From positions 1 through 25,511 of the forward strand of contig USOQ01000039.1 in assembly GCA_900556395.1 (NCBI GenBank): a stretch of DNA of 25,511 nt, given 5' to 3'. Below, in pieces: positions 13,631 to 21,908 of the stretch. The position numbers were made by a program, and so were the translations under genes. Source of the stretch: Candidatus Segatella caccae (GTDB lineage: Bacteria; Bacteroidota; Bacteroidia; Bacteroidales; Bacteroidaceae). The notes under the pieces are model-generated. The model was not told the DNA's origin, did not search any database, and saw nothing but the letters and a program-made list of their open reading frames with translations. The first letter of the stretch is position 1. Each line of letters starts with the position of its first letter.

Positions 13631-15184
13631 ATGAAGAAACTAAAATTAGTTTGTGCTGCCATTGCGATGGCTTGTGCAACACCTACATGGGCAGGTGGTT
13701 TGCTCACAAACACAAACCAGCACGTAGCATTCAACAGAATGATGAGCCGTGAGGCTTCAATCGGTATTGACGGAGTTTATTATAATCCGGCCGGCGTTGT
13801 ATTCATGGGTGAAGGACACCATCTCGCCATCAACTGGCAGTTGGCTTTCCAGACACGTACTATCAACAATGACTATGCTTTGTTTACCAACAATGTAAAC
13901 AATCCCATCACTCCTCGCGATTTCAAGGGTACGGCTTTTGCTCCTGTTATCCCTTCTTTCCAGTATGCCTACAACAAGGGCAAATGGTCTTTCCAGGCAA
14001 GCTTCGCCCTCACCGGTGGTGGCGGTAAGTGTACCTTCGACGATGGACTGGGATCATTCGAGAAGATTGTAGCCGAGACTGCCATTGCTGCTTGCCAATT
14101 GGCAGGTGCTGTCGACCAGGTAGCAGGTGCATACAATGTACCAGCCATATTCTCAAGCAACCAGTGCTTCGGAACTGAAGGTAAGTACAGCTACAACAGC
14201 TATATGCACGGACGCCAGTATTACTACGGTCTCTCTGCAGGTGCTGCTTACAAGTTCAGCGACAACTTCAGTGCTTTCTTGGGTGTTCGTGGTGTTTATG
14301 CCTTAACCAACTACTATGGTTATGTAGAGAACATTCAGGTAGGACAGATGCCTCTTTATAAGGTACTCAACCCTGCTAAGGAAAGTTCTGCCAATATCGA
14401 GTTGAGTTGCGACCAGAGTGGCGTAGGCTTCACACCTATTATTGGTGTAGACTACAAGACTGGTCGTTGGAACTTCGCTGCTAAGTATGAATTCAAGACC
14501 CGTATACGTCTGAAGAACAAATCAGTAAATCAGATACCAAGTATCGGCAACCTGCCCGACAATCTGCGCAATGCCTACATCGCTAATGGTGTGTCAGAGA
14601 CTGCTGCAGACGCTATTCTGAGCAACCCCAACATTCAAGCAGCCATGGGCGCTTTGAAGACTCAGTTTGACTCAAAGATAGACGGAGCCATCGGTGAATA
14701 TGAGGACGGCAAGAAGATTGCTGGCGACATCCCTGCATATTTAGCTATCGGTGTAGGCTACAGCCCTATCAATGCTGTAAGAGTCAACGTAGGTTTCCAC
14801 TGGTTCGACGACAAGAATGCCACTTCTTACAACAACCGCAACAAGGAGTTGAAACGTGGTACCTTGGAGTATAATGCAGGTGTAGAGGTAGACATCAACA
14901 AGAAAATTACCTTAAGTACTGGTTGGCAGAACACCAACTACGGTTTGTCTGACGAGTACATGGACGATAAATCATTCGTTGTAAGTTCTAACTCTGCAGC
15001 CATCGGTGGTGTTTATCACATCAATAAGAAGATGGATCTCAACGTGGCTTACTTCCACACCTTCTATCAGCACAAAAAGACAACAGAGACTGTTCAGTTG
15101 TCAGCAGATAAGAAATTCAACTACTCATCTGACTACACCCGCAACAACAATGTCTTCGCAGTTGGTCTTGACATCAACTTCTAA
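13631..15184 (+). CDS. FadL/OmpP1-type outer-membrane transport protein
   Basis: A 517-residue outer-membrane protein. A signal peptide (1-21, cleavage after TPTWA) is followed by the FadL hatch sequence: GGLLTNTNQHVAFNRMM, then GIDGVYYNPAGVVF with the conserved NPAG at 52-55. The rest has alternating strands, and the chain ends NVFAVGLDINF with a terminal Phe as expected for BAM-assembled barrels. The FadL family forms 14-stranded barrels that let hydrophobic compounds such as fatty acids or aromatics through the outer membrane. Substrate is unknown here. The ATG at 13631 is chosen over an in-frame TTG at 13601 because the latter overlaps the -7 box and would push the signal peptide inside. 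It is monocistronic, with a terminator at 15218-15256. The codon use suggests good expression. Confidence 0.92.
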   Translation: MKKLKLVCAAIAMACATPTWAGGLLTNTNQHVAFNRMMSREASIGIDGVYYNPAGVVFMGEGHHLAINWQLAFQTRTINNDYALFTNNVNNPITPRDFKGTAFAPVIPSFQYAYNKGKWSFQASFALTGGGGKCTFDDGLGSFEKIVAETAIAACQLAGAVDQVAGAYNVPAIFSSNQCFGTEGKYSYNSYMHGRQYYYGLSAGAAYKFSDNFSAFLGVRGVYALTNYYGYVENIQVGQMPLYKVLNPAKESSANIELSCDQSGVGFTPIIGVDYKTGRWNFAAKYEFKTRIRLKNKSVNQIPSIGNLPDNLRNAYIANGVSETAADAILSNPNIQAAMGALKTQFDSKIDGAIGEYEDGKKIAGDIPAYLAIGVGYSPINAVRVNVGFHWFDDKNATSYNNRNKELKRGTLEYNAGVEVDINKKITLSTGWQNTNYGLSDEYMDDKSFVVSSNSAAIGGVYHINKKMDLNVAYFHTFYQHKKTTETVQLSADKKFNYSSDYTRNNNVFAVGLDINF

Positions 15185-15217
15185 GGAACATTCCAAAAAC
15201 ATAACTACATAAAATGG

Positions 15218-15256
15218 AAAGGCTACCCCTCTCGAGAGATTGGGATAGCCTTTTTT
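15218..15256 (+). terminator. Terminator of the FadL-type gene
   Basis: AAAGGCTACCC (15218-15228) pairs with GGGATAGCCTTT (15242-15253) with one bulged A, followed by a T-run to 15256. It lies 33 nt after the stop codon. priA ends convergently at 15300, and the structure may serve both genes. Confidence 0.85.
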
Positions 15257-15299
15257 CGTATTTCTACCATCACCCTACGTGATGGATATGTTCATACTT

Positions 15300-17573
15300 T
15301 TACATGGGGTCTACATCATAGTAAATCTGCAATGCACCATATCGTGGATCTTTCGACATATGTTCTTGAGCATAATTCAAATATTCTCGCACCTTAGCTT
15401 GATCGATGCCATTTTCGAGTTTGATAACTATCTTTCGAATATTCATCGTCTTCACTCTGGACACTGCGGGCTTGTCTGGTCCAAGAACTCTCTCGCCAAA
15501 CCAAGAACGTAAGGTCTGCCCCAACTCCATACTCGCCTGCTGACACACAGACTCATGTTTATGCTTCAGATAGACATAGACTAAATGATAGAAAGGAGGA
15601 TAATGAAAAATGCGGCGCTCCTCCAACAAGTCTTGGTAGAAACTGGCATAATCGTTGTGAACAACCTGCGAGATGACAGGAAGCGTAGGCGACTTGGTTT
15701 GTAATATCACCTTGCCTCGCTTGCCCTTTCTTCCAGCCCTTCCACTCACTTGCGCCATCATCATGAAGGCATGCTCGTAGGCTCGGAAATCGGGATAGTT
15801 GAGCATAGAGTCGGCATTCAGGATGCCCACTACACTTACCTTATCAAAGTCGAGTCCCTTGCTGATCATCTGCGTTCCTATAAGTAGGTTGGTCTTACCC
15901 GACGAGAAATCATCTATCAGCCGTTCATAGGCATTGCGTGTACGAGTAGTATCTAAATCCATACGAGCAATGCGAGCATCAGGGAAGATATCAGCCAACT
16001 GGTCTTCTATGCGCTCTGTACCAAGACCGCGCCCCAAGAGTTCGGTACTTCCACAGTTAGGACACTCCACAGGCACAGGATAAGTATATCCACAATAGTG
16101 ACAGGTCAAGAGGTTGATATTCTTATGAAGTGTAAGCGACACATCGCAGTTCTTGCACTTAGGCACCCATCCGCATACCTTACATTCCACCATCGGTGCA
16201 AAACCACGACGATTCTGGAACAGAATGGCCTGCTCGCCATGCGACAAAGTCTCGCGTATGGCTGCTAAAAGTTGAGGAGAGTAGGCACCAGTCATCATCT
16301 TGCGATGTCGCAAATCCTTTACATCCACCACCTGGATTTCGGGCAATTGGATGTCTTGGTATCGGGTTTTGAGTTCCACCAATCCATACTTACCTTCCTG
16401 CGCATTGTAATAACTCTCCATAGAGGGTGTGGCTGTACCCAAAAGAACCTTGCAGTCGGGATACATACCAGCCAACACAATAGCAGCACTACGGGCATGA
16501 TAGCGGGGGGCAGGATCTTGTTGCTTAAAGGATGTTTCGTGTTCCTCGTCGATGATGACAAGTCCGAGATTCTGAAAAGGGAGAAAGACAGCACTTCGAG
16601 CCCCAAGAATAACATCGTAGGGATGTCCCGACATCTGTTTCTGCCATATCTCCACTCGTTCGGCATCGCTATACTTGGAATGATAAATGCCAAGACGATC
16701 GCCAAAAACTTTGTGCAGACGTTCCATGATCTGTACCGTGAGAGCTATCTCGGGCAGAAGATAAAGCACCTGCTTGTGATTGTCGAGAGCCTGCTTGATG
16801 AGGTGGATATACACCTCGGTCTTGCCACTCGAAGTCACACCATGAAGAAGCACCACGTTTTTCTTCATCATCTGAAGGAGAATCTTGTTGTAAGCTTCCT
16901 GCTGGGCTATGGAAAGTGGTTTGATCTGTTCGAAGTGACTCTCGCCTGAGGTATTCAGTCGTCCAACCTCCTCCTCGTAAGTAAAGAGGATGTCGCGGTC
17001 GATGAGCGATTTGACGATGGCAGAAGTGCAATGAGCCTCATTCATCAGTTCTTCCTTAGTTACCTTCTTGATGCCTTCGCGAGGCGTATCGTTCTCTAAA
17101 CTGTCCCAATGGGAAAGGCTGAGAAATGTAGTAAGGGCTTTAGATTGCTTCAGGGCACGCTGCAACATGTTAAGAGCCACATGCAGGGAAGCTTCGTTGC
17201 GGTATTTGCTCGTAAGCTCCACATACAATTCCATCCTGGGTTTGAACTTCTCTGCAGACTTCATGCCTGCAGGCATTGCGGCATTATATACATCGCCCAA
17301 AGGTGACATATAATAGTTGGATATCCACGACCATAACCTGTACTGCCGGTCAAGAAGTGTGGGAGTAGCATCCAGCACCTGCTCTATCGGCTTGACCTTA
17401 AAGGACGGCTTCTCCTGATGCACCTTTACCACCATGGCAATGTACTTCTTACTCTTGCCCAATGGCACAAGCACCCGTTTACCAAAAACAACACACCCTT
17501 CCATCCCTTCGGGGACAGAATAGGTAAACATGCCAGGTAGCGGCAAGGGCAATATGACATCGACATACTTCAT
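15300..17573 (-). CDS. priA: Primosomal protein N' (PriA replication-restart helicase)
   Basis: A 757-residue superfamily 2 helicase that reloads the replisome at collapsed forks. Numbered from the ATG at 17573: the N-terminal 3'-DNA-binding domain (MKYVDVILPLPLPGMFTYSV, about 1-100), a winged-helix region, Walker A GVTSSGKT (245-252), Walker B DEEH (342-345), GTATPS (about 379-384), and eight zinc-binding cysteines in four CxxC pairs at 464/467, 473/476, 491/494 and 504/507. All ATPase and zinc residues are intact. An in-frame start at 17591 would add six residues, but the -7 box at 17580-17587 overlaps it, so 17573 is preferred. The mRNA may then be leaderless or nearly so. The upstream terminator overlaps the promoter. 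Confidence 0.95.
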   Translation of the reverse strand: MKYVDVILPLPLPGMFTYSVPEGMEGCVVFGKRVLVPLGKSKKYIAMVVKVHQEKPSFKVKPIEQVLDATPTLLDRQYRLWSWISNYYMSPLGDVYNAAMPAGMKSAEKFKPRMELYVELTSKYRNEASLHVALNMLQRALKQSKALTTFLSLSHWDSLENDTPREGIKKVTKEELMNEAHCTSAIVKSLIDRDILFTYEEEVGRLNTSGESHFEQIKPLSIAQQEAYNKILLQMMKKNVVLLHGVTSSGKTEVYIHLIKQALDNHKQVLYLLPEIALTVQIMERLHKVFGDRLGIYHSKYSDAERVEIWQKQMSGHPYDVILGARSAVFLPFQNLGLVIIDEEHETSFKQQDPAPRYHARSAAIVLAGMYPDCKVLLGTATPSMESYYNAQEGKYGLVELKTRYQDIQLPEIQVVDVKDLRHRKMMTGAYSPQLLAAIRETLSHGEQAILFQNRRGFAPMVECKVCGWVPKCKNCDVSLTLHKNINLLTCHYCGYTYPVPVECPNCGSTELLGRGLGTERIEDQLADIFPDARIARMDLDTTRTRNAYERLIDDFSSGKTNLLIGTQMISKGLDFDKVSVVGILNADSMLNYPDFRAYEHAFMMMAQVSGRAGRKGKRGKVILQTKSPTLPVISQVVHNDYASFYQDLLEERRIFHYPPFYHLVYVYLKHKHESVCQQASMELGQTLRSWFGERVLGPDKPAVSRVKTMNIRKIVIKLENGIDQAKVREYLNYAQEHMSKDPRYGALQIYYDVDPM

Positions 17574-17579
17574 ACCCTG

Positions 17580-17610
17580 CAAAGGTAACAATAAAAAAGC
17601 AGATACCCAA
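17580..17610 (-). promoter_or_regulatory. Promoter of priA, embedded in the preceding terminator
   Basis: TTG (17608-17610) and TACCTTTG (17580-17587) are exactly 20 nt apart on the minus strand. The TTG lies in the loop of the hairpin 17595-17628, and the spacer contains the 3' arm and T-tract of that terminator. The last base of the -7 box is only 7 nt before the ATG. Confidence 0.8.
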
Positions 17611-17628
17611 CATCAGGTATCTGCTTTT
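17593..17628 (-). terminator. Terminator of the T9SS/beta-barrel operon
   Basis: On the minus strand AAAAGCAGATACC (17628-17616) pairs perfectly with GGTATCTGCTTTT (17607-17595) around an 8-nt loop TGATGTTG, followed by a T-run. A 13-bp stem with a T-tract 27 nt after the stop codon is a textbook intrinsic terminator. Confidence 0.9.
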
Positions 17629-17655
17629 ATATATTTTAATATGTATCTCCTATGC

Positions 17656-18294
17656 TTAGAACCAATAGCCAAGAGAAATCTGCCAGGTATTGTTTCTTCC
17701 CTTTATAACAAGAGGTTTGCCATTGGAATCAAGACTTCCTGTATCCATTTTGCCGGACTTGTTGCATTCAATGTTGTAGTTGACTGAAGCCTGCAGATGG
17801 CTCAACAAAGTTACACCAGCGCCCACATTCACACTGAAGTTTGCCTTTTTCAAGGAATAGCTGCTGGATTTATTCCATTTGAAATTCTTATTTCCTACAT
17901 TGATTCCCCACTGCGGACCTGCAAAAAGGAAAATATTAGCCAGACTGCTCAGCCCAAAACCATAACGGACATTCACAGGAATATCAATGAATTTTTGTGT
18001 AACTGTGGTTGAATTATAAGTTCCGCCCACAACATCGTCGGCAACTTTCACCTTAGCCTCCTTCTGATCATATAAAGCGGCAACGTCAAAACTTAAACCT
18101 GTAACTGGCACAGTCACCTTCACCATCGGACCAATGAAGAACCCAACCTTGTTATCTGCCGTCCACATGTCATCGTCCAATTTCAAATTGCTGACATTCA
18201 AGCCACCCTTTACACCTAACTTAATCTGTGCCTGAGCAGGATTAGCAAAGAAGAGCGAAACCGCCAACACAATAAATGATAATACTTTCTTCAT
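17656..18294 (-). CDS. Outer-membrane beta-barrel protein (PorT-like/OMP_b-brl_2 fold)
   Basis: A 212-residue protein with a signal peptide (1-22, cleavage in NPAQA/QIKLG) and the start KLGVKGGLNVSNLKLDDD, typical of the Bacteroidetes porin-like beta-barrel family (PF13568 type). Alternating strands continue to a C-terminal SLGYWF with final Phe, the BAM recognition end. The length fits an 8-stranded barrel. It starts 22 nt after the porN stop on the same strand with no terminator or promoter in between, and is followed by the strong terminator at 17593-17628, so it appears to be the last gene of the T9SS operon. PorT, a T9SS component, has the same fold, but the sequence is not enough to call it PorT and this family is large. 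A role in T9SS is inferred from position only. Confidence 0.8.
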   Translation of the reverse strand: MKKVLSFIVLAVSLFFANPAQAQIKLGVKGGLNVSNLKLDDDMWTADNKVGFFIGPMVKVTVPVTGLSFDVAALYDQKEAKVKVADDVVGGTYNSTTVTQKFIDIPVNVRYGFGLSSLANIFLFAGPQWGINVGNKNFKWNKSSSYSLKKANFSVNVGAGVTLLSHLQASVNYNIECNKSGKMDTGSLDSNGKPLVIKGRNNTWQISLGYWF

Positions 18295-18316
18295 ACCTTA
18301 TATTATAAACCTATTA

Positions 18317-19363
18317 TTAATGACGCTGACGACGAACCGAAACTCGGGCTGTACTGGATCCTGACGAACCGGAACTACGCTGACGACGGGTCTTGACTGT
18401 AGACGAAGAACCAGAAGTTCTGCTTCTGCGATTCTTCTTCACACCCTTCACACCCTTCGCATTCTTCTTGTCGGCATTGGCAATACTGTCAAGAGAATCT
18501 TTGCGTGCCTGATCGCCCCAGATATTCTTCTCGAAGGCAGCCAACTCTGACTCTATCTTCTTCTGCTCCTTGCTCAGAGCTGAATCGGTAGGACAATATT
18601 GAGCCAAGGTTTTACCCAACATATTGGTCGTCTTGTATATCTTGCCCTTATACTGGTTCTTGACAAAATAATCGTCTATACTCATCATGGCAGCATTATT
18701 GAGATTGCTCGTCATTATCTGCTGCTTGGAGAGATAGGGAGCAAGGTCAGAATACTTCATCCAGAAGAGAGGATACTTGGTTCCGGCATCACCAAAATCG
18801 TCTTCACGTGTCATAATAGGACACAAGGCGATTACCTTGGTATGGAATGTGGCGGTATGCTGGTCGTAGTATGTGGCTTCTTTCACATAGTAAGACTTTA
18901 CCTCACGGGAAGGAATATCGCTGTCATCGAGTGTCAGTGCACCATTCTTTCGTTCATAATAGATGTGATAATTGTCCATGAAAGCCTTAGGCACAACACG
19001 ATCCTCGTAGTTGAAACTCTCATGACCATCCAAGCGATACTGGTAGGCACGAACACGACCGCTCAACATCAGCTTGAACATATAGGTAAAGAGATTCATC
19101 TGGCCACCGACAGGCTCCACAGGATAATACAATGGTGCATTGGCATCATCATTTAAGTCGAGCTCACGATAGATATCACGTCTCCATACCACATCGTCGT
19201 CCATGGTGGCCGATGTAGGAAACATTATCTGCGCACGAGTCGTCATGTTGTTGGCATTCGACTGCTGCTTGGCTTTCTGCTGTGCCTGTCTACGAGCTTC
19301 TGGCTGGGCATTCGCACCGATTGTCAGCCCCGCAAGCATCAATAACAAAAATATCTTTCTCAT
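18317..19363 (-). CDS. porN: Type IX secretion/gliding protein PorN (GldN)
   Basis: A 348-residue periplasmic protein from the ATG at 19363, with a signal peptide MRKIFLLLMLAGLTIGANA (1-19) before QPEARR. An upstream in-frame ATG at 19387 would bury that signal peptide, so 19363 is preferred. The central region has GldN-type features: DDVVWRRDIYRELDLND, then PLYYPVEP, and PLFWMKYSDLAPYL. GldN/PorN forms with lipoprotein GldK/PorK the ring anchored to the outer membrane around the T9SS translocon. The final 50 residues are a basic, low-complexity tail rich in R, S and G (RRSRTSGSSS, RRQRSSGSSGSS, RVSVRRQRH). It follows porM by 50 nt. Confidence 0.93.
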   Translation of the reverse strand: MRKIFLLLMLAGLTIGANAQPEARRQAQQKAKQQSNANNMTTRAQIMFPTSATMDDDVVWRRDIYRELDLNDDANAPLYYPVEPVGGQMNLFTYMFKLMLSGRVRAYQYRLDGHESFNYEDRVVPKAFMDNYHIYYERKNGALTLDDSDIPSREVKSYYVKEATYYDQHTATFHTKVIALCPIMTREDDFGDAGTKYPLFWMKYSDLAPYLSKQQIMTSNLNNAAMMSIDDYFVKNQYKGKIYKTTNMLGKTLAQYCPTDSALSKEQKKIESELAAFEKNIWGDQARKDSLDSIANADKKNAKGVKGVKKNRRSRTSGSSSTVKTRRQRSSGSSGSSTARVSVRRQRH

Positions 19364-19413
19364 TATAATATCTTTATTTCTAAACAATAAGATTCTTCAC
19401 TCTTTGCATTTCT

Positions 19414-20970
19414 CTACCTCACAATCACCTCCATGGCCGCAGGGAGGTTACGGGTAATTCCATCAGGCCCCACAGCCTTGATGTGAGAGATATAGAAACG
19501 ACGGTTTCTCGACAGTCTGCGGAACTCCTCACGCTGACGCTCAGAGAAATTGGCTCCAGCCGAAGCCAAAGGCACTGCATTACCCATATTGTCGAAGAAA
19601 ACAGTCTCAAAACTCAATACACGGAAAGGAATATCCAATAATCCGTCATCAATTGCCGCATGAATACCTGAAGCGCCCATCAGGGAAGCTTTCGACAAGG
19701 CGCCACCACGGAAGCGGTTGGTACCCAAAGCCAAGTAAGCTGTTGGATCGGGTAGTTTCCTTACATGGAATACAAATGGAGGCATCGTTCTCGTCTGCCC
19801 CTTGTCACGGGCAGTAACATGTATCGTCACGTCCTTACCCACTGCTGATGGTACTGCCACAAAACGTCCGTTGCCCTTCGATATGAACGAGCCACCTGTC
19901 ATGGTTGCAGATACAGCATTGGCAGGAACTCCTGGCACACTGATGCTGACAGGATTCTGGAAACCTGCATACAATACATTCATCATATCTGCTGCCACAG
20001 TGGCAGTATTAGGTGCTGGAATTACAGTATACTTCTGCAGGAAGTTTCGACGCATCACATCGCCTCTGGCATTCTGCATCAGGATATAGCCACCAAACTG
20101 GTGCTCGCCAACTCCACCTGCTGTGAACGAATACTGACCATGAGCAGTGTTCACTCTCACTCCATTGACATAAATCTCAGGCTGCTGAGTTGTATCGACT
20201 GCAGCCATCACGATGTTGGCATTGAAACGCTCGCCAGGATAAAGAGTTGTCTTCTCGGGAATAACAAAGGCATCAAGCTTGTTGACTCTTATATCTTTCA
20301 TGTCGATATTGGAAACCAAGGTATGCAACACTTCACCCTCGGCATAACGAACATCACTCTGCAACTTAGACAACAAAGTAACGGCTGCTGCCACGGGCAT
20401 ATTCTCAAACATGTACTCCTGCCAGTTCTTGCCCAAATTCTTTGCATCCTTAGGCACACGGGTAGAAAGATTGCTCTGGATGATTTTCTTCTGATGCTCA
20501 TCGGTGACCATCATCAATATACGATCACGATAGCTGTTGATGGCACGATATAATTTGCCACCCTTACCAGAACCAGGAGCCAGCATCACTATACCTGCCG
20601 CCTCAAGATTATCCTTATTCTCTATATGCAATACATCTCCATCGCTTCCATCTGCTTCACGCACGATGGCTTCCTTCAGCTGCTGGGCAAAGTTGTAGAG
20701 CGAATCGCTCATTTCCTTAACCTGTGTCGCCTTCTCAAACCATGCCTTTACCTTGGCAGGATTCTGCTTCATCTGATCAGCAAAATTACTATATAAGGCT
20801 GCATTCTCGGCAGAAGAGTTGGCTGTTGTACGGTTCAGACTCTCCTCTACTATAGAAAATCCATTGAGCACCTCGGTCGAGATGTTCAATGCCAGCATAG
20901 CCATCAAGACGAGATACATCAGGTTGATCATCTTCTGGCGAGGCGATATAGGTCTTTTCTTTATTGCCAT
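19414..20970 (-). CDS. porM: Type IX secretion motor protein PorM (GldM)
   Basis: A 518-residue protein of the GldM/PorM family, about the standard length. A short cytoplasmic N terminus (MAIKKRPISPRQKM) leads into a single membrane helix (about 15-32, NLMYLVLMAMLALNIS) with the conserved SPRQKMINLMYLVL signature. The rest is periplasmic: a helical domain rich in Q and K, then beta-rich domains (from about 225; FVIPEKTTLYPGERF and later YAGFQNPVSISVPGVPA). With PorL it forms the proton-driven motor; its periplasmic shaft crosses to the PorK/N ring. It follows porL after a 72-nt gap, larger than the other gaps of this operon. Confidence 0.95.
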   Translation of the reverse strand: MAIKKRPISPRQKMINLMYLVLMAMLALNISTEVLNGFSIVEESLNRTTANSSAENAALYSNFADQMKQNPAKVKAWFEKATQVKEMSDSLYNFAQQLKEAIVREADGSDGDVLHIENKDNLEAAGIVMLAPGSGKGGKLYRAINSYRDRILMMVTDEHQKKIIQSNLSTRVPKDAKNLGKNWQEYMFENMPVAAAVTLLSKLQSDVRYAEGEVLHTLVSNIDMKDIRVNKLDAFVIPEKTTLYPGERFNANIVMAAVDTTQQPEIYVNGVRVNTAHGQYSFTAGGVGEHQFGGYILMQNARGDVMRRNFLQKYTVIPAPNTATVAADMMNVLYAGFQNPVSISVPGVPANAVSATMTGGSFISKGNGRFVAVPSAVGKDVTIHVTARDKGQTRTMPPFVFHVRKLPDPTAYLALGTNRFRGGALSKASLMGASGIHAAIDDGLLDIPFRVLSFETVFFDNMGNAVPLASAGANFSERQREEFRRLSRNRRFYISHIKAVGPDGITRNLPAAMEVIVR

Positions 20971-21042
20971 TCTTTAATTTGCTTATTTCACTTGTTTTCT
21001 CCCTCTTCGTCCGTAGAGAGAGAGTTCGTATCTCTATGCTTT

Positions 21043-21903
21043 TTAATCTTCACTCACATGGGGTGTGGCAGCCCTCATATTGACAGTCATCGCCTCAATC
21101 ATACGAGTATAAATCTTGTTGAGTTGCTCTATCTGCTGAGCCATCTTGCGACTCTGCTCATTTATCTGGTCAATAGTGCCAATTTGCTGACTGGCACCCT
21201 TCAACTGCATTTCATAAACCTTACTGATACCGGTAAGAGTACGGTTCAGATTCTCCATCTCCTCGCTGTCACGAGTAAGTCGGTTGCTCTGCTCATTCAC
21301 CTTCTCCAAGGTCTCTACCAACTTCTTCAACTCTTCCACATAGTTGCTTTGAGCCTCGGCCATCTCGGGAGTAGTATTCTGCTGACTTCCTATCCAGACA
21401 CCATTGGCTACAGACTGCTGCGTGCTATTATCACTGCCACAGGCCACTGTCTGAACAGGCTTCTCGAGAGAATCGCTTACCTCAGGATCTGCCATACTGA
21501 TAGTTGATGCAGAAGAAGAGGCCTGAGGATTGCCTACGACAACGACAGAAGGCTGAACATTACCAACAGGTGAAGCCTGAGAGGAAGCAACACGTCCTTC
21601 TTCATAGGTCACCTTACCTGTCTCGAGATATTCCTCAGTCACATGAGTAGGGATATCTCGCCCGTCAGCAGTCTTGTCGAAAGGACGGTCGAAGGCGGAA
21701 AGAAAGAATACCACAACCTCGGTTCCCATACCAAGGAACATCATGATATTAGCTCCAGGCAGGTGGGTCAACTTAAACAACGCACCAGCAATAACGACAG
21801 AAGCACCCCAACTGTAAGCATAGTTCAGAAAGGTCTGACCAGGCACACTGTCCATCCATCTTTGCAGACGGTATACGATATTGAATTTACTATATTCGCC
21901 CAT
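21043..21903 (-). CDS. porL: Type IX secretion motor protein PorL (GldL)
   Basis: A 286-residue inner-membrane protein with the two GldL helices: about 27-44 (NYAYSWGASVVIAGALFK) and about 51-70 (ANIMMFLGMGTEVVVFFLSA). The membrane-embedded acidic residue E62 (GMGTEVVVF) and the K44 near the first helix match conserved ionisable residues that couple proton flow to rotation of GldL around GldM. A long cytoplasmic tail follows: a Ser/Val-rich linker, then coiled coil (about 175-275, VEELKKLVETLEKVNEQ). It starts 5 nt after the porK stop; AAGGAG formed by the last porK codons lies 9 nt before its ATG, a probable coupled translation signal. Confidence 0.95.
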   Translation of the reverse strand: MGEYSKFNIVYRLQRWMDSVPGQTFLNYAYSWGASVVIAGALFKLTHLPGANIMMFLGMGTEVVVFFLSAFDRPFDKTADGRDIPTHVTEEYLETGKVTYEEGRVASSQASPVGNVQPSVVVVGNPQASSSASTISMADPEVSDSLEKPVQTVACGSDNSTQQSVANGVWIGSQQNTTPEMAEAQSNYVEELKKLVETLEKVNEQSNRLTRDSEEMENLNRTLTGISKVYEMQLKGASQQIGTIDQINEQSRKMAQQIEQLNKIYTRMIEAMTVNMRAATPHVSED

Positions 21904-21908
21904 GGCTA

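Noticed and set aside
16272..16949. A 225-codon plus-strand open frame
   Set aside because: Antisense to the conserved helicase core of priA; no independent signals.
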